Of a stretch of DNA of 64,000 nt, positions 26,801 to 34,732 are shown piece after piece; within the stretch, counting starts at the first letter, position 1, and the number at the start of each line of letters is the position of its first letter. The notes beneath the pieces are model-generated. The model worked only from the letters and a program-made list of their open reading frames with translations, ran no database searches and had not been told where the DNA came from. The stretch spans positions 186,001-250,000 of the forward strand of contig CAVTHV010000026.1 of NCBI GenBank assembly GCA_963734595.1, in the 5' to 3' direction. This stretch comes from CAKKQX01 sp963734595. Lineage in GTDB: Bacteria; Pseudomonadota; Gammaproteobacteria; Burkholderiales; SG8-41. A program made the position numbers and the translations under genes.

Positions 26801-28111
26801 AACTCCCGCGCGATGCACCGGCTGGATCTTGAAAACAGCCTGCGGCGCGCGCTGGAGCGGAGGGAGTTCCTGGTTTATTACCAGCCGAAAGCGAACCTGG
26901 AGAGCGGCGAGATCACCGGATTCGAAGCGCTGTTGCGCTGGCGGCGCCCGGACCACGGGCTGGTATTGCCCGGGGAATTCGTCCCGCTGCTGGAGGAAAC
27001 CGGCATGATCGTCCCGGTCGGCGAGTGGATTGTCGGCGCAGTATGCGCCCAGTTGAAAGCGTGGGCGGCGGCAGGATGCCGGGCACTGCCCGTCGCAATC
27101 AACCTGTCGGCGCGGCAGTTCGCGGCGAAGGACCTCGGCATCACGGCGAAGCGCATTCTGGAGGAGTACGGCGTCGATCCGCGCCTGATCGAGATGGAGA
27201 TCACCGAGAGCTCCCTCATGGCCAATACCGGGGAGGCGGAGCAGACCCTGGAGTATCTCAATGCTCTCGGAGTCCGCCTGACGATCGACGATTTCGGGAC
27301 CGGTTACTCAAGCCTGAGCTATCTCAAGCGCTTCCCGCTCGATGCGCTGAAAATCGACCGCTCGTTCATACGCGATATCACTTTCGACATCGACGATGCG
27401 ACGATCACGCGCGCGGTGATCAGCATGGCGCACAACCTGGGCTTGAAAGTGGTCGCCGAAGGCGTGGAGACCGAGGCGCAGCTCGCGTTTCTTGCCGCCA
27501 ATGGCTGCGACGAAATGCAGGGGTTTTTCTTTTCGCAGCCGCTGCCGGCGGCGGTGTGCACGGAATTGCTGCGCGAGACGTGGCGGCTCAATCTTCCCGC
27601 GCGGCCCGGCGCTGGGCTAGGCGATCAGGATCGCGGCCACGACTTTGCGGCCCTCGGCAATCAGGATGTTGTAGGTACGGCAGGCGGCCCTGGTATCCAT
27701 CACTTCCAGGCCGATGCCGCTGGCGGCGAGCCGGCGGGACAGCGCGGGGTCGGGGAAGCGCAACGCGCTGCCGGTGCCAAGCAGGACGATTTCCGGTTCC
27801 AGCGCGAGCACGGATTCGAAGACTTCGGCGCTCAGCGCCTCGAAACTCTCGATGCTCCATTCCGTGATCTGATCGGCGGTCACCACGATGTGCTTTTCAT
27901 GGCGCACATTGTTGACCGCGACGTAGCCGGGACCGTAACCGGTGAACATGTTCTGGCCGCTGCTGGCGGCAAGATGAAGCTTCATAGCGTAGCCGATAAC
28001 CTGCTGATTTGCTTTGGATTAGTCGCTCCGATAGAATTATACGCTTTTTCACCCGCCGGCCTCTGCAGGCAATATTGGTCCACTGAGACATGGAAGAGTT
28101 TTCCCGCATAA
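23813..28111 (+). CDS. Multi-PAS/GAF GGDEF-EAL cyclic-di-GMP protein (3' stop apparently lost)
   Basis: A soluble sensor and c-di-GMP enzyme. Domains in order: PAS (residues ~25-140), GAF (~150-310), three more PAS domains with GYSxEEL-type cores and PAC ends (EDISGR, EDITGSKES, HDLSERKRAE), a fifth PAS (SNNIPQVFWISDA), GGDEF (~820-985) and EAL (~1000-1260). The GGDEF signature is SGDEF (in GRMSGDEFSIIL), a one-residue departure; the EAL signature FEALLRW and IDDFGTGYSSLSYL and DALKIDRSFI are intact. Similarity ends near 27606, but the open frame runs on to 28111 across the whole opposite gene at 27617-27985. A +1 shift would stop at TAG 27616-27618, so a single indel near the end is likely. 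ATG 23813 chosen over 23756 by domain start. Confidence 0.9.
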   Translation: MKVDSLPAKDHAEREARVHEERFRATFEQAAVGMAHTTVDGQFLEVNHKLCEILGYPKAELLALTTRAITYPEDRGSHRNFKRALLSGTNSSFSGHRRYVRKSGEVVWLNRTVTLSRHPGSGEPYLIQVIEDISERKRVEMSLRRLIRARQVIAECNHALVHAASESGLLQEICRILVDSGGYCQAWVGLAENDVDKSIRVAAAAGFEPGHLDAPKTWADGGGNRSVMGHVIATGKAHTSQNMLTEDRFLFRRERAIKRGYQSAITLPLNIENRCVGGLSIYAFEPDAFDSDEIELVNELAADIAYGIGSFRARAAREQAEASARENEQRFRETFNQAAVGIVHTAPLPDRRYLMVNQKFCDMVGYSAEELKSMTGLQLTHPDDLETDRDLERRLIEGEIGTYVSPKRYIRKDGGILWTNRTVSLVRDAGGQPVYFIRVIEDISGRRELEERFRATFDQAAVGMFQVNLERRYIQVNQKFADMLGYSRGELIGMRAVELSHPDDRAEMLRNQERMLREHVASISGEKRYLHKRGHVVWVKRTISVAQNDAGEPQYFIGVIEDITGSKESEEALRMSEERFRTVFSKANVGITLTALDMRYLQVNDKYCEMVGYERDELLRMSITDIVPPENVEESLANRRKLVSGEISSYHVDRQLLRKDGTTVWASLVVSIVRNSSGEPSYFVAVIHDLSERKRAEFALRESEEKFNQLSNNIPQVFWISDASHRQTIYISPACEQMLGFSADQLKENPLRLIRSVHSGDRLRVYKARKAAAFRQYDETYRIVRQDGAIRWIRDRAFPVRDAANQVYRIAGIAEDITERKEAEEKLVHMAHFDGLTGLPNRVLFHDRLGQLLAQAQRRGRMVAVMFLDLDRFKVANDTLGHGIGDLLLKQVAERLSECVRVGDTVGRMSGDEFSIILCDLHSAEDARLAAQKILGVFAAPFMLEHHEVYVTASIGISMYPADSDDGDALIKDADTAMYRAKDSGRNNFQFFTREMNSRAMHRLDLENSLRRALERREFLVYYQPKANLESGEITGFEALLRWRRPDHGLVLPGEFVPLLEETGMIVPVGEWIVGAVCAQLKAWAAAGCRALPVAINLSARQFAAKDLGITAKRILEEYGVDPRLIEMEITESSLMANTGEAEQTLEYLNALGVRLTIDDFGTGYSSLSYLKRFPLDALKIDRSFIRDITFDIDDATITRAVISMAHNLGLKVVAEGVETEAQLAFLAANGCDEMQGFFFSQPLPAAVCTELLRETWRLNLPARPGAGLGDQDRGHDFAALGNQDVVGTAGGPGIHHFQADAAGGEPAGQRGVGEAQRAAGAKQDDFRFQREHGFEDFGAQRLETLDAPFRDLIGGHHDVLFMAHIVDRDVAGTVTGEHVLAAAGGKMKLHSVADNLLICFGLVAPIELYAFSPAGLCRQYWSTETWKSFPA
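27617..27985 (-). CDS. Mth938-like domain protein
   Basis: A 122-residue small alpha/beta protein of the Mth938/NDUFAF3-like family: MKLHLAASSGQNMFTGYGPG, VNNVRHEKHIVVTADQITEW, then LEPEIVLLGTGSALRFPDP and GIGLEVMDTRAACRTYNIL, which is the family's conserved core. Members are of unknown function; the eukaryotic relative helps assemble complex I. It is convergent with the c-di-GMP gene and divergent from alaC. Its stop (TAG, 27617-27619) overlaps the place where the c-di-GMP gene should end, supporting that reading. Confidence 0.85.
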   Translation of the reverse strand: MKLHLAASSGQNMFTGYGPGYVAVNNVRHEKHIVVTADQITEWSIESFEALSAEVFESVLALEPEIVLLGTGSALRFPDPALSRRLAASGIGLEVMDTRAACRTYNILIAEGRKVVAAILIA

Positions 28112-29274
28112 AAAGGTTGCCGCCGTACGTGTTCAACGTGACCGGCGAGCTCAAGCTCGCGGCGCGGCGGCGCGGCGAGGACATCATCGATTTGAGCATG
28201 GGCAACCCCGACCAGCCCACGCCGCGGCATATCGTCGACAAGCTGATCGAGAGCGTCCAGCGCCCGGACACGCACGGCTACTCGGTGTCCAAAGGCATTC
28301 AGCGGCTGCGACGCGCGATCTGCAACTGGTACAAAACACGCTACGACGTCGAACTTGATCCCGATTCCGAGGCGATCGTCACGATCGGATCGAAGGAGGG
28401 CATCGCGCACCTTGCGCTGGCCACGCTGGATACCGGCGACATCGTGCTGGTGCCGAATCCGAGCTATCCGATCCACATCTACGGGCCGGTGATCGCGGGG
28501 GCCGATATCCGCCACGTGCCGATGCAGGCCGGCACGGATTTCTTCGAGTCGCTGGAGACCGCGATCCGGGACACCTATCCCAAGCCCAAGATGCTGATCG
28601 TCAATTTCCCGAGCAACCCGACCACGCAGTGCGTCGACCTGCCGTTTTTCGAGCGGCTGATCGCGATTGCGCGCGAGCACGACATTTACGTGGTGCACGA
28701 TCTCGCCTATGCGGACATCGTGTTCGACGGCTACCGGGCGCCGTCGATCATGGAGGTTCCCGGCGCGCGCGACATCGCGGTCGAGTTCTTCACCATGTCG
28801 AAGAGCTACAACATGGCGGGCTGGCGCGTCGGCTTCATGGTCGGCAACCGCGACCTGGTGACCGCGCTCGCGCGCATGAAGAGCTACCACGACTACGGCA
28901 TGTTCACGCCGATCCAGATCGCTTCCATCATCGCGCTCGAAGGGCCGCAGGACTGCGTCGAGACCGTGCGCCAGCTCTACCAGGGCCGGCGCGACGTGAT
29001 GTGCGCCGGGCTCGATGCGGTCAACTGGAAAGTCGAAAAACCCAAGGCGACGATGTACGTGTGGGCGCCGATCCCGGAGCCGTACAAAGCGATGGGCTCG
29101 CTCGAATTCTCGAAGAAGCTGCTGGCCGATGCCAAGGTTGCGGTGTCGCCCGGGACCGGGTTCGGCCACTACGGCGACGACCACGTGCGGTTTGCCTTGA
29201 TCGAGAACGAAGCCAGGACAAGACAGGCCTTGCGCGGCATCAAAGAGATGTTCCGCAAGGACGGACTTCTTTAG
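28090..29274 (+). CDS. alaC: Alanine transaminase AlaC (class I/II aminotransferase)
   Basis: A 394-residue PLP enzyme. The cofactor lysine is in FTMSKSYNMAGWRVGFMVG; LSMGNPDQPTPRHIVDKL, FPSNPTT and the Asp/Tyr pair VVHDLAYADIVFDGY bind substrate and PLP, and FALIENEARTRQAL carries the carboxylate-binding Arg region. The overall pattern is that of E. coli AlaC/YfdZ. alaC followed by hom and thrC on one strand is a common arrangement in betaproteobacteria. A heptamer repeat module separates it from hom. Confidence 0.92.
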   Translation: MEEFSRIKRLPPYVFNVTGELKLAARRRGEDIIDLSMGNPDQPTPRHIVDKLIESVQRPDTHGYSVSKGIQRLRRAICNWYKTRYDVELDPDSEAIVTIGSKEGIAHLALATLDTGDIVLVPNPSYPIHIYGPVIAGADIRHVPMQAGTDFFESLETAIRDTYPKPKMLIVNFPSNPTTQCVDLPFFERLIAIAREHDIYVVHDLAYADIVFDGYRAPSIMEVPGARDIAVEFFTMSKSYNMAGWRVGFMVGNRDLVTALARMKSYHDYGMFTPIQIASIIALEGPQDCVETVRQLYQGRRDVMCAGLDAVNWKVEKPKATMYVWAPIPEPYKAMGSLEFSKKLLADAKVAVSPGTGFGHYGDDHVRFALIENEARTRQALRGIKEMFRKDGLL

Positions 29275-29282
29275 GAGAGCAA

Positions 29283-29378
29283 GGATGAAGGTGGAAGGCG
29301 GAAGGCGGAAGGAAAATTTTAAAGTGCAATGTTGCGGCAATATCGTATTCATCCCTCATCCCTCATCCCTCATCCCTT
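29283..29378. repeat. Heptamer-repeat inverted module, copy 2
   Basis: Left arm 29283-29312 has units GGATGAA, GGTGGAA, GGCGGAA, GGCGGAA. Right arm 29351-29378 has ATCCCTC three times and ATCCCTT. The purine-rich and pyrimidine-rich arms face each other across a ~38-nt AT-rich spacer in the alaC-hom gap, and the right arm ends 7 nt before the hom ATG, occupying its leader. Confidence 0.75.
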
Positions 29379-29385
29379 TTCGGCA

Positions 29386-30696
29386 ATGAAACCAATCAAT
29401 GTAGGTCTGCTGGGCATAGGGACCGTCGGCGGCGGCACGTTCACGGTATTGCGGCGCAACCGCGAGGAGATTTCGCGCCGCGCCGGATGCGCGATCACCA
29501 TGAAAATGGTGGCGGACAAGGACCTCGAGCGCGCGCGCAAGATCGTGGGCGACAGCGCGGTAATCACCGCCGACGCACTCGATGTCGTCAACAATCCCGA
29601 CATCGACGTCGTCGTCGAGCTCATCGGCGGCACCGGTATCGCCAAGGAGCTGGTGCTCAAGGCGATCGCCAACGGCAAGCACGTCGTGACCGCGAACAAG
29701 GCGCTGCTTGCGCTGCATGGCAACGAGATATTTGCCGCGGCGCAGAAGAAGGACGTGATGGTGGCGTTCGAGGCCGCGGTGGGCGGCGGCATCCCGATCA
29801 TCAAGTCGCTGCGCGAAGGCCTTACCGCGAACCGCATCGAATGGATCGCCGGCATCATCAACGGCACCAGCAACTTCATCCTGTCCGAGATGCGCGACAA
29901 GGGCGCGAGCTTCGGCGACGTGTTGAAGGAGGCGCAGCGCCTGGGCTATGCGGAGACCGACCCGACTTTCGATATCGAGGGCGTCGATGCCGCGCACAAG
30001 CTCACGATCATGGCCGCGATCGGCTTCGGCATTCCGATGCAATTTTCTTCGGCTTATGTCGAAGGGATTTCCAAGCTTACGCGGGAGGATATCCGCTACG
30101 CGGAGGAACTCGGCTACCGCATCAAGCTGCTCGGCATCGCCAAGCGCAAGAGCAGGGGGATCGAGCTGCGCGTGCACCCGACGCTGATCCCGGCGCGCCG
30201 CCTGATCGCCAATGTCGAAGGCGTGATGAATGCGATCCTGGTCAAGGGCGATGCGGTGGGGCAGACCATGTATTACGGCGCCGGTGCCGGCGCCGAGCCG
30301 ACGGCATCGGCCGTGATCGCCGACCTGGTCGACGTCGCGCGCATGCTGACGGCAGATCCCGAACACCGCGTGCCGCACCTCGCGTTTCAGCCGGACCAGT
30401 TGTCCGACGTCCCGATCCTGCCGATGGGCGAGGTCGAGACCTCGTATTACCTGCGGCTGCGCGTCTACGACAAGCCCGGGGTGCTGGCCGATATCACGCG
30501 CGTGCTCGCCGATCTCGACATTTCGATCGACGCCATGATTCAGAAAGAGCCGCACGAAGGCGAAGACCAGGCCGACATCATCATGCTGACCCACCTGACG
30601 GTGGAGAAAAACGTCAATGCCGCGATCGAGAAGATCGAGGCGCTGCCCGTCGTGGCCGGCAAGGTGACCCGCATCCGGCTTGAAGAATTTAATTAA
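29386..30696 (+). CDS. hom: Homoserine dehydrogenase
   Basis: A 436-residue NAD(P)-dependent enzyme that reduces aspartate semialdehyde to homoserine. The Rossmann start is VGLLGIGTVGGGTFTVL; the catalytic region is VTANKALLALHG, AAVGGGIPIIKSLREGL, INGTSNFILSEM and YAETDPTFDIEGVDAAHK. The C-terminal ~80 residues are an ACT domain (YYLRLRVYDKPGVLADITRV), which suggests feedback control by threonine. The ATG at 29386 fits the family N-terminus; the leader is a heptamer repeat with no clear ribosome site. It is followed by thrC. Confidence 0.95.
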   Translation: MKPINVGLLGIGTVGGGTFTVLRRNREEISRRAGCAITMKMVADKDLERARKIVGDSAVITADALDVVNNPDIDVVVELIGGTGIAKELVLKAIANGKHVVTANKALLALHGNEIFAAAQKKDVMVAFEAAVGGGIPIIKSLREGLTANRIEWIAGIINGTSNFILSEMRDKGASFGDVLKEAQRLGYAETDPTFDIEGVDAAHKLTIMAAIGFGIPMQFSSAYVEGISKLTREDIRYAEELGYRIKLLGIAKRKSRGIELRVHPTLIPARRLIANVEGVMNAILVKGDAVGQTMYYGAGAGAEPTASAVIADLVDVARMLTADPEHRVPHLAFQPDQLSDVPILPMGEVETSYYLRLRVYDKPGVLADITRVLADLDISIDAMIQKEPHEGEDQADIIMLTHLTVEKNVNAAIEKIEALPVVAGKVTRIRLEEFN

Positions 30697-30757
30697 TAAA
30701 AACAACGGATTACAATCGCAGCACGGCCTCGCTGTGCCGGCCCCACATCAGGACACC

Positions 30758-31879
30758 ATGGCTCATTACACCGGATTGATCGACAAGTACCGCGACCGGC
30801 TTCCGGTCACGGCCGACACCCCCGTCATTTCGCTCAACGAGGGCAATACGCCGCTGATCGAGTTGAAGAACCTGCCGCGCCTGATCAAAAAGAATGTGCG
30901 GATCTACGCCAAGTTCGAAGGGCTGAATCCGACCGGCTCGTTCAAGGACCGCGGCATGACCATGGCCGTGACCAAGGCGGTCGAAGCCGGCGCCAAAGCG
31001 ATCATTTGCGCTTCCACCGGCAACACCTCGGCCGCCGCCGCAGCCTATGCGGCGCGCGCCGGCATCGCCTGTTTCGTGCTGATTCCGGAAGGCAAGATCG
31101 CGCTCGGCAAGCTCTCCCAGGCGATGATGCACGGCTCGGTCGTGATCCAGATCCGCGGCAATTTCGACGACGGCATGCGCCTCGTGCAGGAAGTCGCCAA
31201 AACGACGCCGGTCGACATCGTCAATTCGATCAACCCGTACCGGCTGCAGGGGCAGAAGACCATCGCGTTCGAGATCATCGAAGCGCTCGGTGATGCGCCG
31301 GACTATCACGCGCTGCCGGTGGGCAACGCCGGCAATATCTGCGCGCACTGGATGGGCTATTCGGAATCGGTGTGCGAGCAGACCCGCGCCTGCGCGCTGT
31401 GCGCCGGGAAGTGCGGTTACCACAAGAACAAGACCGCTACACGGCGGCCGATCATGGTCGGTTACCAGGCATCGGGCGCGGCGCCGATCCTGCGCGGCAG
31501 GCCGGTGGAAAATCCCGAGACCATCGCAACCGCGATCCGCATCGGCAATCCGGTGTCGTGGCAGCAGGCGCTGGCGGCCCAGAAGGAATCAGGCGGCTGG
31601 TTCGACGAATGCACCGACGAGGAAATCCTGCGCGTGCAGAAACTGCTGGCGCAGACCGAGGGCATTTTCTGCGAGCCGGCATCGGCGATATCGCTGGCGG
31701 GCGTGCTCAAGGACCTCGAACGGGGAAAAATCGGCGAGGGCAGCACCATCGTCTGCACCCTGACCGGTCACGGCCTCAAGGATCCGGATACCGCGATCGC
31801 GCAGAGCATCCAGCCGATGACGGTCGATGCCGAACTGGGTCCGATCGAGCGCGTGATCCGCGAAAACCTCAAAGTTTGA
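30758..31879 (+). CDS. thrC: Threonine synthase with Cys-rich insertion
   Basis: A 373-residue PLP enzyme converting O-phosphohomoserine to threonine. The PLP lysine is in GLNPTGSFKDRGM (Lys63); STGNTSAAAAAYAARAG and TLTGHGLKDPDTA complete the family pattern. The start is ATG 30758, after hom by 61 nt. Unusual is the segment after HWMGYSES: Cys206, Cys212, Cys215, Cys219 and His222 (C-x5-C-x2-C-x3-C-x2-H) in a loop that in the well-known short ThrC enzymes is hydrophilic and Cys-poor. It may bind a metal or be redox-sensitive. The rest of the enzyme looks normal. Confidence 0.94.
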   Translation: MAHYTGLIDKYRDRLPVTADTPVISLNEGNTPLIELKNLPRLIKKNVRIYAKFEGLNPTGSFKDRGMTMAVTKAVEAGAKAIICASTGNTSAAAAAYAARAGIACFVLIPEGKIALGKLSQAMMHGSVVIQIRGNFDDGMRLVQEVAKTTPVDIVNSINPYRLQGQKTIAFEIIEALGDAPDYHALPVGNAGNICAHWMGYSESVCEQTRACALCAGKCGYHKNKTATRRPIMVGYQASGAAPILRGRPVENPETIATAIRIGNPVSWQQALAAQKESGGWFDECTDEEILRVQKLLAQTEGIFCEPASAISLAGVLKDLERGKIGEGSTIVCTLTGHGLKDPDTAIAQSIQPMTVDAELGPIERVIRENLKV

Positions 31880-31895
31880 CTACAGAAAAAACGAT

Positions 31896-32044
31896 TGAAC
31901 CGCCAAGGCCGCCAAGGCCGCCAAGAAATTCAAGTCACGAAAAGCTGATGAGGTAGGTTAGGGAATACTGAGCGATTCGTTTCAGTGGTAATTGATTTTA
32001 GTTCTTGTTTTTCCTTGGCGTGCTTGGCGGCCTTGGCGGTTAAT
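31896..32044. repeat. Nonamer-repeat inverted module, copy 1 (CGCCAAGG type)
   Basis: Left arm at 31896-31931 is three 9-nt units CCGCCAAGG; right arm 32011-32044 is their reverse complement (TTCCTTGGCGTGCTTGGCGG and on). The arms are separated by ~80 nt and lie between the convergent thrC and nadC genes, so the transcript of either gene would fold into a long hairpin. The module fills nearly all of the 182-nt gap. Confidence 0.75.
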
Positions 32045-32061
32045 TTGTTTTGGGTCTTGGC

Positions 32062-32895
32062 TTATTCAATAAACCGCATCGACAGATCGACCGCCCTGAT
32101 GTCCTTGGTCAGGCTGCCGATCGAAATGCGGTCGACGCCGGTTTCGGCAATGGCGCGCACGTTGTCGAGCGTGATGCCGCCTGATGCTTCGAGCTGGGCC
32201 CGGCCGGCGGTGATTTTTACCGCCTCGCGCATCTGATCCGGGGTCATGTTGTCGAGCAGGATCATTTTCGCTCCGGCTGCGAGCGCTTCCTCGAGCTGTT
32301 CCAGCGTCTCGACCTCGATCTGAATCCATACGCCTTGCGGCGCGGTTTTCTGCGCCTGTTGCAATGCAGCCGTGACCCCGCCGGCGGCCGCTATGTGGTT
32401 CTCCTTGATCAGCATGGCGTCATAAAGGCCCAGCCGGTGATTGACGCCGCCGCCGGTTTTGACCGCGTATTTCTGCGCCAGCCGCAGCCCCGGCAGGGTC
32501 TTGCGGGTGTCGACGATGACGGCGCGCGTGCCTGCGACAGCCCCGACGTAGCGTCTGGTCGTGGTCGCCACCGCCGACAGCAGCTGCAGGAAGTTGAGGG
32601 CCGAGCGCTCGCCGGTCAGCAGCGCGCGCGCCTTGCCGCGGATTTCGCAGATGCGGGTCCCGGCATCGACATGCGCGCCTTCCGCAACCAGCCAGGTGAC
32701 CGCGGCGGCGGGGTCGAGCCTGCGAAAGCACGCCTCGAACCAGGCCTGGCCGCAGATGACGGCGGGCACGCGGCACACGACCGCCGCATGCGCGCTCTTG
32801 TTCTCGGGGGTCAGCAGCGCCGTCCAGTCGCAACGGCCCACATCTTCGGCCAGCGCCGCGCTCACGTTGCGCTCGATTTCGGATGCCAAATCCAT
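32062..32895 (-). CDS. nadC: Nicotinate-nucleotide pyrophosphorylase (carboxylating) NadC
   Basis: A 277-residue enzyme converting quinolinate and PRPP to nicotinate mononucleotide in NAD synthesis. Motifs: ALAEDVGRCDWTALL, GERSALNFLQLLSAVAT, IVDTRKTLPGLRLAQKYAVK, GGGVNHRLGLYDAMLIKENH, IEVETLEQLEEAL, ILLDNMTPDQM and LEASGGITLDNVRAIAETGV. ATG 32895. Divergent from the glutamate-synthase-like gene 48 nt away. Intact. Confidence 0.97.
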   Translation of the reverse strand: MDLASEIERNVSAALAEDVGRCDWTALLTPENKSAHAAVVCRVPAVICGQAWFEACFRRLDPAAAVTWLVAEGAHVDAGTRICEIRGKARALLTGERSALNFLQLLSAVATTTRRYVGAVAGTRAVIVDTRKTLPGLRLAQKYAVKTGGGVNHRLGLYDAMLIKENHIAAAGGVTAALQQAQKTAPQGVWIQIEVETLEQLEEALAAGAKMILLDNMTPDQMREAVKITAGRAQLEASGGITLDNVRAIAETGVDRISIGSLTKDIRAVDLSMRFIE

Positions 32896-32943
32896 CGAAT
32901 TACTCTATAGTTAAACGACGATTTTAGCGCCAAAGGGGTCTGC

Positions 32944-34441
32944 ATGGGTGGCATGCTCGGCGTAGTGTCCTACGGAATCGGCACGGTGCTTGGCTTCGTG
33001 CTGATCGGCGCATTGATCGTATTGATCATCCACGACATCACCCAGAAAAAACACACCGTCCTGCGCAACTATCCGGTGATCGGCCGGCTGCGCTTCTTTC
33101 TGGAAAATCTGGGCGAGTATTTCCGCCAGTACTTCTTTGCCGGCGACCGCGCCGAGATGCCGTTCAACCGCGCCACGCGCGGCTGGGTCTACAAGGAAGC
33201 CAAGAACGAAGGCGGCATCATCGGCTTTGGTTCCACCAACGACCTGCGCGAGCCGGGCTCGATCATTTTCGTCAATCATCCGTACCCGGTGCTGGAAGAA
33301 GACCGGCTGCCGACGCCGTCGCTGCTGATCGGGGAGGGCTATTGCCGGGATCCATTCGAAGCGAAGTCGGTCGTCAATATCAGCGGCATGAGTTTCGGCG
33401 CGATTTCGGCGCCGGCGGTACGCGCGCTGTCGCGCGGCGCGGCGCACGCCGGATGCTGGATGGATACCGGCGAAGGCGGGCTGTCGCCGTACCATCTCGA
33501 GGGCGGCTGCGACGTCATCATGCAGATCGGCACCGCCAAATACGGCATTCGCAACCTCGATGGCAGTTTTTCTCCGGAAAAGGCAAAAGAGCTCGCGCGC
33601 TCGGTGAAGGCGTTCGAGATCAAGCTGTCGCAGGGCGCCAAGCCCGGCAAGGGGGGCGTGCTGCCGGGCGCCAAGGTGACGCGATGAAATCTCTCGCATC
33701 CGCGGCATTCCCGCAGGACAGGATTCGATCAGCCCGAACCGCCATCACGACATCGCCAACGTCGATCAGCTGCTCGACAAGATCGCCTACATCCGGGATC
33801 TTACGGGGCGTCCGGTCGGCGTCAAGACCGCGATCGGCGGCTGGGAATTCATCAACGAGCTGTGCAATGCGGTGCTGCGGCGGGGCCGGGAGTATGCGCC
33901 GGATTTTATCGCCATCGACGGCGGCGAGGGCGGCAGCGGCGCGGCGCCGCAGACGCTGATGGACCACATGGCCCTGCCGATCGCGGAAGCCTTGCCGCGC
34001 GTCGTCGATTCGCTGCTGCAGTCGGACCTGAAGGGGCGCATCCGGGTCATCGCCGCCGGCAAGCTCGTAACCTCGGCGCGGGCGGCATGGGCGCTGTGCG
34101 TCGGCGCCGATTTCGTCAACACCGCGCGCGGCTTCATGTTTGCGCTGGGCTGCATCCAGGCGCTCAGGTGCCACACCAATACCTGCCCCGCCGGCGTCAC
34201 CACCCATAACAAGCGCCTGCAGCGCGGCCTGGCGGTCGACGAGAAATATTTGCGGGTGGCGCACTACTGCCAGAACATGAACAAGGAAATCGACATGATC
34301 GCGCACTCCTGCGGCTGTCGCCACGCCCGCGAACTCAAGCGCGAGCATGTGCGCATCGTGCAGTCGGCGAACCAGAGCATCGCGCTCAACATGCTCTACC
34401 CTTATCCCGCCGTCGGAACCCGGGTCAGGCAAGCCGGATGA
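32944..34441 (+). CDS. Membrane-anchored glutamate-synthase-like FMN protein (one apparent frameshift)
   Basis: A ~498-residue member of the FMN-binding glutamate synthase domain family. An N-terminal transmembrane helix (residues ~5-27, VLGFVLIGALIVLII) anchors the protein. The barrel is typical: SVVNISGMSFGAISAPAVRA, GEGGLSPYH, FEIKLSQGAKPGKGG, FIAIDGGEGGSGAAP, and C-x5-C-x4-C (in GCIQALRCHTNTCPAG) for a 3Fe-4S cluster. The glutaminase domain of GltB is absent. One extra base near 33685 (GCGATGAAATC) makes an early TGA at 33685-33687; the other frame resumes with EISRIRGIPAGQDSISPNRH. The physiological electron partner and substrate are unknown for this membrane form. Confidence 0.88.
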
Positions 34442-34732
34442 TTGCCGGCCGGGTAACGGCCTGGCTGTCTGCGCCTTGAGCGCGATCGCAGGCAAACGGG
34501 GTTGATCGCGAAGGTGCCTTATCTCTTCCCGCGACGCTGAGCGACCCCAATGCCGTGCGGGCGAGGCATTAATTAATTCTATGAGCCCATTGTTTCATTT
34601 GATTATCCAATTTACTACATAAATATATTATTATCGCCAATACAGGTATTTGCCGGCGGTTTGAGTGCGGCCGACCTGTATCAAGACGAACATGTACGTA
34701 TTGCAGAGATAATTTTTCACGGGGGAGACGCA

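Noticed and set aside
33661..33710. Programmed frameshift in the glutamate-synthase-like gene
   Set aside because: No slippery heptamer or downstream stimulatory structure is visible, and the same kind of shift occurs in ten other genes.
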